A stretch of DNA of 30,405 bases, taken from Prorocentrum cordatum (taxonomy: Eukaryota; Sar; Dinophyceae; Prorocentrales; Prorocentraceae). How positions within the stretch are numbered: position 1 is the first letter of the stretch; every line of letters begins with the position of its first letter. The stretch is taken from positions 1,114,720-1,145,124 of the forward strand of contig CAUYUJ010014549.1 of NCBI GenBank assembly GCA_963575745.1, written 5' to 3'. Shown in pieces: positions 19,355 to 27,755 of this stretch. The notes beneath the pieces are model-generated. The model was not told where the DNA came from. It did not search any database and worked only from the letters and a program-made list of their open reading frames with translations. The translations under genes and the position numbers were made by a program.

Positions 19355-19826
19355 CGACCTCCTCGCGCGCGCGGCGCAGGTGCACGGCTGGCAGCACTGA
19401 TGTCGCCTCGGCATCAGTAGCCTCATTCGCGCAGGCGGCGCGACGCGTCGGCCCTGCACGCCCCCCTCCCACTTCTCCAACGTAATTTCAATCCACACCC
19501 TTGTGTCATAACAAATTAGGACATCCCCAAACACTCCATCCGCACTCAATTCGTGAAGGCCGCCACGCCGAGGTGAGTTTCGGCCATGCAGGCGGCCGAG
19601 TAGCCGCCCCCCACTGCAAGGCGATATGGGGGCGAGTGGACGAACGGAGCGGGAGGAAGGTGAGGGAACTTTGGCGGATAAGACAGGTGGGCGGGTGGAT
19701 GGGATTTGGCAAAAGGGTTGGATGGAGAAAACTGCATCCGCATAAGAATGAGTGCGGCTATTTGTTGGATGTGCTGCATCGCCATGTCCGCCCACCCCAC
19801 CCCACCCCCGTCGCCTTGCATATGAT

Positions 19827-19942
19827 GACGCTCAGGCAGCGCGCCCCGTTCGCGCGCGCTCGCCCGTCTCTTCGCTGCCGCTCAGGCAGCGCGCCTCGCT
19901 TCCGCGCTCGCCCGTCTTTTCGCTGCCGCTCAGGCAGCGGTT
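19827..19942 (+). repeat. ~49-bp tandem repeat with a CTGCCGCTCAGGCAG stem
   Basis: CGCTCAGGCAGC starts near 19829, 19879 and 19927. The intervening sequence, CGCGCTCGCCCGTCTYTTCG, is shared by the first two units. GCTGCCGCTCAGGCAGC can form a short hairpin. Confidence 0.75.
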
Positions 19943-20016
19943 TGAAGCACGCGGCGCCGTCCGCGGTCGGTAGCGCAGGGCGCCGCTCCGCCCCTGCTGC
20001 TCCGATTAACTAACTC

Positions 20017-20572
20017 GGCGGACGTGCCGCTACGCCGCCGCCATGCACTGGCAAAAAAACGTTGGCTGTTATCATATGTTAGCATATGTTATCACGCGCC
20101 TGATAACACCTGATAACACCTGATAACACCTGATAACATGTTATCAGGTGTTATCATGTGTTAGCATGGTGTTATCTCACGCCTGATAACATATGATAAC
20201 ATATGATAACATGATGTCAATTTTGTGTGGTTGTCATGTTGCGCGCAATTCATTTCAGTATCCGTATCACCTCGTGCGTCCGCCACGCTTCGAGCGGCTA
20301 GTCCGCTGGCGGCCGATCCGCCTCCCTCGCCGCGCCCCTGCGCCCTCTCAAGCGGCGAGTCCGCTGGCGGATATGCCGCCCCCTTCATACCTCACTCCAC
20401 CCCTCCCTCCACCTTTGAAGCGGCTATTCCGCTGGCGGCTATCCCGCCTCACTTTCCGCGCGTTTTCTTCGTCATCGCTTCGCGTCCAGCTCATCTTGGC
20501 ATCAGGGCCGCGCGCGACGCGCGGCTTCTCGCGTGCCAAGGCGGTCACGCCGCCATGGCGGGGACGCCGCCC
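20017..20572 (+). repeat. Hairpin cluster, array 4
   Basis: Includes GGCGGATATGCCGCC near 20365, GGCGGCCGATCCGCC near 20309, GGCGGTCACGCCGCC near 20540 and GGCGGGGACGCCGCC at 20558-20572. The last one overlaps codons 2-6 of gene 4. Confidence 0.85.
20055..20215. repeat. GATAAC direct and inverted repeat block
   Basis: The 10-mer TGATAACACC is tandemly repeated at 20101, 20111 and 20121. Positions 20121-20156 form a perfect 36-bp palindrome with no loop. On both sides lie more GATAACATAT and GTTATC words in both orientations. This AT-rich block, 340-500 bp upstream of gene 4, looks like a multimeric protein-binding site. Confidence 0.85.
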
Positions 20573-22492
20573 GCTGAAGATCACCAGCAGCATTCTCGGG
20601 CAGTGATGTTCGGAGCAGCCAGGCCGAAAAACAAGGGAGTGATGACCAAGGCGCCCGCAGCGAAGCCCCGTGGGAAAGCTAAGCTATCGGGGACGCAGAT
20701 GACACTGACTGGACAGCTTGTGCCGCCGCTCGCTTTGACCGACGCAGGGCCGCCGAAGGCACGCGGGAAAAGCAAAGGCAAGGGCAAAGGTAAGCACCCC
20801 GCAGCGTTGAGGACGGCTCGCAAAGCTGCGTCAGCCGCAGCTCCCGCCGAAGAACTGCCTCCTCAGGGCGCAGCGGCTTTGCCACAGAGCCGGACGACGC
20901 AGCGTCAGAGGCGGCATCGGGCTCCGAGGAGCGCGGCGACGAGATTGGTTCCGAGCTCGGCGTCAAACAGGATGAGCTTGAGAGTGCCAAGCGTGAGCTT
21001 GAGGAGGAAGAGGCTCCACCGCAGGGCGCGGTAGCCAAGGTTGAGAATGAGGATCGCTCGCCCGAGGCGGCAGCGCCGCAGGCGGAGGAGGAGGAGGCAG
21101 CTCAGGACGATCCGCCAGCAGGCGCTCCCCAGGTAGGGGAGTTCGTGGATGTGCATGGCATCGAGGATAGCATCGTGCGTTGCAACCGCTGCTGTCGCAC
21201 GGCAAAAGAGTGCAACTACAGGATCAGGGCGAAGGGCCAGTCGACTTACCAGTGCGACGCGTGCAACACGAACGGGGTGCGCCTTTCTCGGAGGTTCGGA
21301 CAGTGGCCGCCAAAGTGTTTCGCCAACATGAAGAGTGAGTTCAAGCAGCAGTTCTACAAGGATCTGGCAGAAGATCCTGGGCTGTCGAACCTCGATCGCA
21401 TTGAAGCCTTCGTGGTCAGCTCAATCACTGTCCAACGGATGGAGGAGGAGCGCGTCCGCAAGGGTGGCAAGTACCTTCCGCTGAGGAAGTGGGCGCACGA
21501 CGGCTTCGACGCGAAAAAGATTGAAGATAATGTGCTGGATAAGAGGTGGAACCCTGATCTCGGGGAGTGGACGTACAGGCCGCAATTGGAGGCGGCCTGG
21601 AGCGAGACAGTGGAGGCCGCAGTGCGCAACGAGCTGTACACCGATAAGGGGACGCAAGCGAAGCAGAGCGGCCCGCGGGCAGCGGCCTCGACGGGCGTCG
21701 CAGAGCACGGCGGCGACAAGGGCGACAGAAGCGACGGGAGCGACATGTCCAGATCCAGGCGGCGCCGCAGGCGCAGGTCTGACAGCCGCAGGAGGAGGAG
21801 GCGCAGCATGAGCAGGCGCGACAGCAGGGGCAGGCGCGACAGCAGGAGCAGACGCCGCGAAAGACGTCGCGACACCAACCGCAGCAGGAGCCGCTCGCGC
21901 GGCGACCGCGACAGGAGCAAGAGCCGCCGCAAGGGCAGGAGCAAGAGCCGCGGCAAGAGCAAGGCCAGGAGCAAGAGCAGGCCGTTTGGGGGTTCAACGC
22001 AGGGGTGTCGCCTGGGCTTCGCATTCGTTTTCGGTTTCCGTTCAACTCTTCAGGTTCGGATCGGGTTATTGATTTCGCTCGGCTCGAAGTGTTGTCATTT
22101 TCGGACAACCCCGAAGGCTCCGCAGGGATAAGGACGCTGAGAGGGAGCGGAGGCGACAGGAAGCGAGGGAGAAGGCCGAGCAGGCCAAGAAGGAGACGCA
22201 GGAGAAAAACCTGGCGCTGAAGTGGACCGGCACCGCAACGAGGCTCGAGACAGAGCTGGACGGGTACCTCGAGCATGAGAAGGCGGACAAGGTGCCGTCA
22301 TGGGCTGTGAAGAACGCGAAGGCGGCGAGGAAGTCTGTGGCAGTCTTGAAGGCGGTGGCGCAGAAGCGCGTGCACAGCGGCGTGGCGTTGACGATCACGC
22401 AGGACGAGGCCATCAGCATCCAGAAGGATGCGAGCTCGGCGGCGAGGGCCATCGCGGGGATGCTCAAGGAGGCGCAGAAGCACAGCACCTGA
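20555..22492 (+). CDS. Gene 4: zinc-ribbon plus Arg/Ser-rich (SR-like) protein, two introns
   Basis: Start ATG 20555; a second in-frame ATG lies at 20606. Exons 20555-20789, 20867-21980 and 22126-22492 join to an uninterrupted 571-aa frame. Intron 1 is GT-AG (77 bp, AAAG-GTAAGC donor, CCTCCTCAG acceptor). Intron 2 is GC-AG (145 bp, CAG-G at both ends). In order the protein has a basic Lys/Gly-rich tail with SKGKGKGK (to ~79), an acidic Glu-rich segment (85-170), a Cys4 ribbon (Cys184, Cys187, Cys208, Cys211) followed by RRFGQWPP, a helical region, an RS domain of ~80 residues (bases ~21750-21980) and a charged coiled-coil C-terminus (KAEQAKKETQ). RS domains mediate splicing-factor contacts. 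From memory, the Cys-rich plus WPP unit is recurrent in dinoflagellates. An SR-like protein inside a transposon is unusual. Confidence 0.75.
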
Positions 22493-22499
22493 GCGCCCC

Positions 22500-22583
22500 A
22501 TGGTGGCCCAGTACATCATGAAGTACGGCCTGAAAAAGGTGGATAAGGACCCGAATAAGCCGCGGCCGCTGGGCCGCTCGTGA
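22500..22583 (+). CDS. Very short frame after gene 4, doubtful
   Basis: ATG 22500 opens 27 codons (MVAQYIMKYGLKKVDKDP and so on) ending TGA. The composition looks coding-like, with a Tyr/Lys-rich helix. It might be a small peptide, an alternative last exon of gene 4, or chance. No ribosome-loading information exists in this kind of genome. Confidence 0.2.
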   Translation: MVAQYIMKYGLKKVDKDPNKPRPLGRS

Positions 22584-22584
22584 G

Positions 22585-23175
22585 CAGGGGCGGCAGTTGG
22601 GCCGCTCCTGACGAGGTGTGAGATTTCGTACAATTGTTATTGTTGGTGAAACAACATTTCCACCGCCACCCCACTCGTTACCACCGCAGCCCTTCGTTTG
22701 GCGGGGATGCCGCCTTTCCACTCTCGCAAGCCCTTGGCGGACATGCCGCCTTGCCTTCATTTGGCGGAGATGCCGCCTTCGCTGCTCATCGCGCTCCGAT
22801 GCCTCACTTGGCGAGGCGAAGCGCTTGCATAACTCCCTCCTGCTCGAGCGCGTCCTGCCCGAGACCCTACCGCGCGAGCTGTGGCTCGCGAAGGCCAGCG
22901 ACACCGTTGGGAATCCCATCGATTGGCGGTCGGAGACGAAGCAGAGGCGAAGCAGCTCCTTGGCAGGGGCGGCAGTTGGGCCGCTCATGACGAGGTGTGT
23001 GATTTCGTACATTGTTATTGTTGTTGAAAAAAACATTTCTTCGTTGCCATCGCCACCCCACTCGTTACCACCGCAGCCCTTCGTTTGGCGGGGATGCCGC
23101 CTTTCCACTCTCGCAAGCCCTTGGCGGACATGCCGCCTTGCCTTCATTTGGCGGAGATGCCGCCTTTGCTGCCCA
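22585..23175 (+). repeat. ~210-bp direct duplication, offset 379 bp
   Basis: The segments 22585-22795 and 22964-23175 are near-identical. Both contain CAGGGGCGGCAGTTGGGCCG, GACGAGGTGTG, a TTGTTATTGTT stretch, CCACCCCACTCGTTACCACC and three hairpins in the same order (loops GGATG, ACATG, AGATG). The intervening ~168 bp include a fragment related to gene 2 (GGGAATCCCATCGA followed by TGGCGGTCGGAGAC). Confidence 0.85.
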
Positions 23176-23302
23176 CCGCGCTCGCACCGTGCTCTCGCGT
23201 TTCCCAATGACATGATCTGCCACCGTCCCACCCCTCATCCGTAGTCTTTGTGGCTCAAGTGGAGCTGCTCGAGGTCGTGCCCCTTCGCGGTCTTGCGCCG
23301 CC

Positions 23303-23599
23303 ATGGCGAGCATCGCGGACAAGTGCGACGTCGATGACTTCGAGCTCATCACGGGTGGCAGTGCGTGGAGCTGGGCGACCATCGTGGTGCGCTTCATCGA
23401 GTGGCGCAATCGTTGCCGCCATGCACGCGCCGTTGGCATCAAGGGCCAGATGCTCATCGACAAGGCGCGGCGCATGAAGGAGGAGGCGCGCCGCACCGAG
23501 GAGCGCGGCAAGATGCTGTGCCAGACGTCGAAGCAGATGGTGCAGGACATCCCAGGCGGCATTCGGTTCTTCTGCCGCCAGCCGCACCAGGAGAGCTGA
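23303..23599 (+). CDS. Gene 5: 98-aa helical protein, unknown function
   Basis: A single exon starting in GCCATGG context and ending TGA. The N-terminus is MASIADKCDVDDFELITGG, followed by an aromatic stretch (SAWSWATIVVRFIEW). A strongly charged helix, KARRMKEEARRTEERGKM, probably forms a coiled coil. The C-terminus is DIPGGIRFFCRQPHQES. No signal peptide and no named domain. Its clean start, length and position between the hairpin clusters of arrays 5 and 6 favour a real gene. It could be an accessory or oligomerisation partner of the transposase, whose gene comes next; that is inference from position only. Confidence 0.6.
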   Translation: MASIADKCDVDDFELITGGSAWSWATIVVRFIEWRNRCRHARAVGIKGQMLIDKARRMKEEARRTEERGKMLCQTSKQMVQDIPGGIRFFCRQPHQES

Positions 23600-24147
23600 G
23601 CGGCGATCGGCTGGGCCGATATAGGAGGATAAGGAGGAAGAGGAGGCAGGATGAGGAGAGGAGGAGGAGGTGGATGAGGAGTTGGAGGCAGCACGCGCAC
23701 CCGCACTAAGAGCCGCCAGCCGCCGCCGCGCCCGTCCCGCGCTGCGCCCGCCCCGAGCTCGAGCCGCCAGCCGCGCCCGTCTCCGAGCGCTGGCGGCTTG
23801 GAACCCGAGCTTGAATCTCAAGCTCGAAATTGCGTGCGAGAAAAAGAAATCTCCCTTGCAAGTTCCGTTGCTACGCTCACTTCGCGCCTCCGCAATCTCC
23901 CCCACCCACCCCCTTCCCCCCTCCCCCCTCCCCCCATGCCCCCCCGCCCCCACGCTCTTCGGCGGCTACGCCGCCCCTCCCGACCCTTCAGGCGGCTACA
24001 CCGCCATGCCCTTCGGCGGCTACTCCGCCCCGCGATCCATTCCCGCCTCCACTTCCGTCTCTCTGGCTGCAATTCGTTTTTTCTCAACCGCGCTGGGCCT
24101 CGCGCTGCCCCCCGCCCCCGCCCCTCCCGCGCGCGGGCGTCGGCGCA
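23600..24147. other. Spacer between genes 5 and 6
   Basis: GGA-rich (23620-23690) and CGCC-rich low complexity, then hairpin array 6 at 23961-24029. No separate gene is supported. Confidence 0.45.
23961..24029 (+). repeat. Hairpin cluster, array 6
   Basis: Three copies with loops of CTACG, CTACA and CTACT between GGCGG and CCGCC, about 27 bp apart, ending ~120 bp before the gene 6 start. Confidence 0.9.
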
Positions 24148-26560
24148 ATGGGGAAACGCGCCCTGCAGGTGGACAAGCAGGTGGAGCAGCGGGCTCGACT
24201 GCAACAGTGTCTGGCCCTGCGCGGCGTGTCCGCGGCTTTGCTCGAGCGAAGCGTGACTGCGCTTGGCCATGGCGACGACGCGGGCGATGCTATAGACGTG
24301 AGCGCTCGGGCCATGCAGCGATCGCAGACGGCATCCGTGGCCGATCTCAACAGCGCAGTGCGGCTGCAGCCCAAGATCGGCACGCCTTTCCGATGGAGCG
24401 TGGCGCTGCCGCATCGGCTGATGCCGAGGCTCCTGTCGGACTGCCCTCTCTGGAGTTCAATGTTTTGGGAAGCGATGCGCCGTTTCCCTGTGTCGCGCGA
24501 TCAGCCGTGGAGGCTTTTGCTGTACTACGACGACATTGGCGTGGGCAACGCCTTGAAGATAGATAATCGTCGGAATCAGCTCGCGGTGTATGCGAGTTTC
24601 CTCGAGTTCGGATCCTTCTTGCAGAAGGAGGTTGCGTGGCTGCCGATCGGCACCTTGCGCGTCGTCGTGAAGAAGAGCATCTGCGGCTCGGCCGTGGCGC
24701 GGGCATTGCTTCGCGCGCTGTTCCTGGGCCCAGAGAGTCTGTCGGAGCACGGTGCGCCAATCGGCGGCGTGCACTTTTTCGCCAAGTTCCACCGCTTGAT
24801 TGCAGACGAGGCGGCGGGAAAAGAGACATTCTGCACCAAGGGCGCTGCAGGTCTGAGACCGTGCTTGCAATGCAAGAACGTTGTGCTGGATCAGGCGGAA
24901 TGTCTTGCAGACTACGACGACGATGATTACCTCGGGCCTCTCTGGTGCGCTGACTCGTCGCGCTTTGACCCGCTGTCGTCAGACGAGTTTTTGCAGCAAT
25001 ATGATGATTTGGCGTCGCTGCGGGACACGACAACCAGAGCGAACATCGAGAGACTGGAGCCAGGGAGGAAAACATTTCCATCGATCCCCTTCTGATGTCC
25101 CCCCCTTCCTTCCCTTCTGATGTTCCGGCCCCCGAAGGAGACGGCAATGGGCATCACTTTGGATGACCGTTCTCTGGTGGCGTGCCAGGCGTTGCGGACG
25201 GTGGCGCCGCCGAGCACATACGTGAGGGACCCCATGCATACCATGCTGGCCAGCGGCGGGACCTTGCAGGTCGAAATCTTTGCGCTCCTCAAGGCGGTGA
25301 GTGATGTCATCCCCGACGCGTGGGGAACGTGGCGGGATCGCTGCTCGGCGTGGCGGACTGGCAGACGCGGCAGGAAACCGCCAGCGTTTCTGTTCAGCGT
25401 GGCTCGGAAGAAAGCGACCTGCAAGGCGTCGCACTTCGTGGGCAAGGCGTCGGATTGCTTGTCCGTGTTCCCTTTGATTCGTCATTGGGTGCACACAGAG
25501 CTGCGTCCCAGCGGCATGGCGAACGCTGCGGCGCGGTCGTTCGAGGCGATGGCGAAGATGCTCGAATTGTACATGCAGGGCAAAAGGACAGGCGGCCGCA
25601 GCTGAAACGCAAACGCTGGCCTGCGCGTTCGAGGATGCACCGCGTCGGCCCGCGCGCATCCTCGAGCGCTTAGGTGGCAGGCGGTTCGGATACGTCCTGA
25701 GGATCGGCGCCGTGCCGAATTTGATAGCTGTCTGGACCAAGGCCGTTTCGATTTCCTTGGCGCTGCACAAAGCCGCGCACGGGCCAGCCCTGATCAAGCC
25801 GAAGCATCATTATTTGTGGCACGTCCCCGACCAGCCTGCGGAGGACGGCATCTGGTTGGACGCCTTCGTACTCGAGCGGAAGCACACCCTGCTTCGGTCC
25901 AGGTCGCAGGAGATCGACAACCCTGAGAATTTCGAGCGGTCGGCCTTGACGGCGATGCTCGCCTGCTTCCTGGAGGAAGCGAAGGAGGCGCCGCGCTCCC
26001 GCGCCAAAGCGTGGCGCACGCCTGAGCTGGACAGTACGTTCGGGCACTCGGGGCGCAACCTTGCATGCCCTTTGTGGAGGAAGATGGGCTGGGAGAGGGG
26101 AAGGCGGTTTGCCGCCGAGGCGGCTCGCCGCCAGGAGGAGGAGGAGGAGGAGGAGGAGGAGGAGGAGGAGGAGGAGGAACCCCTCCGCAGGGCTGAAACG
26201 TGGACCAGCAGAGAGGCGTCCATCGACGGCCAGATGTACGGCAGCCAGGACAGACGGCGCAACCACCCTTGGTATTTAGGGGTGCACATGCGTGTGCCCC
26301 CCCAAAAATCGAGGCGTTGCTGCCCTCAGGATTTTCTCCTGGGCGACGGCGAGGCGTACATCGTGCATTGCTGCGCGCAGGCTGGCGCCGCCAGCTACCT
26401 GCTGGTGGAGACCCTGGAATGGGTGCGCGCGCCATGCCCAGGCGCGTCCCTGTGGCGGCCGCGCGGCGACGTCGCCACGATGCCCGCCGAGCTGATCCCG
26501 CCAGCCTGGGCGGCTTATCGGCGACTACAGGACGATGGCTATGTGCTCGCCATCACGTGA
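24148..26560 (+). CDS. Gene 6: candidate DDE-type transposase, two or three introns
   Basis: Proposed exons 24148-25056, 25138-25591 and 25674-26560 give 749 aa without a stop. Introns are GA-AG (81 bp, GGAG shared at both ends) and GC-AG (82 bp). Candidate catalytic residues: Asp128/Asp129 in LLYYDDIGVGN, Asp334 in RDPMHTMLASGG, and Glu522 in FVLERKH, which follows KPKHHYLWHVPDQ (495-508). A CX2C (Cys239, Cys242) in LRPCLQCKN sits between the two Asp motifs, like the insert domain of large DDE transposases. From memory, this motif series is abundant in dinoflagellate genomes. Its closest named relatives may be the Plavaka/KDZ or CACTA group. A further in-frame GA-AG intron (26135-26329), containing a GAG array, may be removed to give 684 aa. 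Its place at the right end of an element with inverted repeats supports the role. The second intron's exact ends are uncertain. Confidence 0.7.
26135..26329 (+). other. Possible in-frame GA-AG intron with GAG array
   Basis: It starts at CAG-GAGGAG and ends CCCTCAG before GATTTTC; its length of 195 bp is divisible by 3. It includes the (GAG)n run (26136-26178) that would otherwise encode ~15 Glu, and a GGGGTGCACATGCGTGTGCC inverted repeat. Removing it joins AARRQ to DFLLGDGEAYIV, which looks like continuous domain sequence. Whether it is spliced is unknown. Confidence 0.45.
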
Positions 26561-27271
26561 AAAAGGAAAAAACGAGCGCATGCGAGAGCGGATATGCCGC
26601 TGGCGGATGCGCCGCCCTTCGATAGAGAGGTGCATGAGGGAGGGGCGGATATGCCGCCGAAGAAGGAAGGCGGGCTCGGGGAGGGAAGGCGGCAGGAGGG
26701 AGCGGGGGCGGGCTGGCCGCCGACAACGAGGAGTGGAGAGGGGAGGCGGTGATGGCCGCCGAGGGGAGGCAGTTTGAAGAATAGTTGATCCCCCCCCCTC
26801 TCCCTCTCCCCCCTTCCCCTCCGCGCCCCGCAGGCGTCCTGAGGGCGGCTCGGCGCGTCGACCTGCGGCGCCCTGTCCTGAAATACTGTTGTGTTGTTGT
26901 TGTTAAAACGTTTTTTGTGGTTTTTTTCCCGAAACATAGCAATATCAAGAACAAACATGCAAAACATAGAAAGTTATGCAAATTTCGGGTTAACCGAATC
27001 GGACAGCCCACATCGACTTAGCTGACTTAGCTACTAAGTTGGGTATGTTGAGGTGTATGTATCGATATATCTTGGCAGTGGTACCCGATAGCTCAGTTGA
27101 TAAGATGGATGGTTCTGTGAGTAGTATGTATGGTATGTTGTTGAATATACTAATCTAACAAAACGTTAAGTAGATGAATGCGAAGTTCGATATTTTATAT
27201 ATGTTGAATATGTGAGGTCAACTAGCATGAACCTACATACATCTTCGTTGAAACGATTTCATCGGATATAC
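26561..27271. other. Right end region of the transposon
   Basis: Two to three hairpins (GGCGGATGCGCCGCC near 26602 and GGCGGATATGCCGCC at 26644), then a TTGTTGTTGTTGTT-like stretch near 26888, then ~330 bp of AT-rich sequence. At about 27078-27108 the sequence CCCGATAGCTCAGTTGATAAG resembles the 5' half of a tRNA (an A-box-like word), but no matching 3' half follows. No gene is seen. Confidence 0.5.
27004..27022 (-). repeat. Right subterminal inverted block
   Basis: The reverse complement, GCTAAGTCGATGTGGGCTG, matches 13297-13314 with one extra base. Confidence 0.6.
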
Positions 27272-27313
27272 AACGCTCTTACCGCACTTACACCCACCCG
27301 ACGATCAAAGTGG
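27272..27313 (-). repeat. Right terminal inverted repeat
   Basis: The inverted partner of 13128-13169. The outermost bases are ...CGATCAAAGTGG. The one mismatch is at the 21st base from the tip. Confidence 0.9.
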
Positions 27314-27755
27314 AGACCCGAGGCGGCCCCGCGCCGGTCCCGGCCAGCAGGCGGGGCGGGCAGGTTCGCGGGGCTGGGTTCGACAGGGGGATGATCGGGT
27401 CGGGCGAAAGGGGGGGATTGGGACAAGGGGGGTTACGAAATTTGCTGCATGCAGCTGGTTTCGGCCTCACCGAGGGGCCAATTCCTCGATGCATGGCCGC
27501 TCCCGTCGCCGGGAGGCGCCGGGAAATTCAGCGACGCGGGCTGATTCTCAAGCCCCCCCCTTTGCTATCCCCCCCTTTCGCCCGACCCGAGACGAGGGCG
27601 ATGGGGACCCAGACCCCCCCCTCGCGCTGCGAAAAACATCGCGGCGGGAGGTTTTTCGCAATTTGCGGCCTCCGGGGGCCCTTCCCGGGCCTCGGGGCCG
27701 TCCAAAAACGATTCGGGATGAAAGACCGGTCCCGGGGAAGGGGTCCAGGCCGCTG
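27314..27755. other. Spacer between the two transposon copies
   Basis: 442 bp of GC-rich sequence without a supported gene. It shares no obvious similarity with the other flank (12466-13127). Confidence 0.45.

Larger units (their letters stand above)
19355..20554. other. Spacer between genes 3 and 4 with several repeat blocks
   Basis: No gene is supported. It holds a ~49-bp repeat at 19831-19940, a GATAAC repeat and palindrome block at 20055-20215, and hairpin array 4 from 20017. At 1.2 kb it is the longest non-coding stretch within the transposon apart from its ends. Confidence 0.5.
13128..27313 (+). mobile_element. ~14.2-kb multigene DNA transposon with terminal inverted repeats
   Basis: Its ends are inverted repeats of 42 bp with one mismatch (13128-13169 and 27272-27313), starting CCACTTTGATCG. 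Inside are six genes on the + strand, from the damaged gene 1 (14309) to the candidate transposase (to 26560). The outer ~250-400 bp at each end are AT-rich, unlike the GC-rich interior. A further inverted block, CTAAGTCGATG-GGGCTG, occurs ~170 bp from the left tip and ~295 bp from the right tip, pointing to longer, eroded terminal repeats. The CACT start recalls CACTA/CMC-type elements, but I find no 2- or 3-bp target duplication, so the superfamily is open. A second copy of the left 2.65 kb lies at 27756. Size and cargo are unusual for a cut-and-paste element. Confidence 0.85.

Noticed and set aside
25297-25410. An intron starting at GTGAGT (25297) in gene 6
   Set aside because: The donor is good, but the frame is open without splicing, the segment leads smoothly to FSVARKKATCKASHF, and most nearby acceptors break the frame. 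It remains possible as alternative splicing.
25592-25680. Using the CAGGCGG direct repeat (25589-25595 and 25678-25684) as the exact intron boundary
   Set aside because: Joining there puts gene 6 out of frame and gives a stop shortly after. The acceptor at 25673 keeps the frame.
13120-27320. Target-site duplication around the large element
   Set aside because: Comparing bases just outside the tips for 2-8 bp, with small shifts of the tip position, gave no convincing match.
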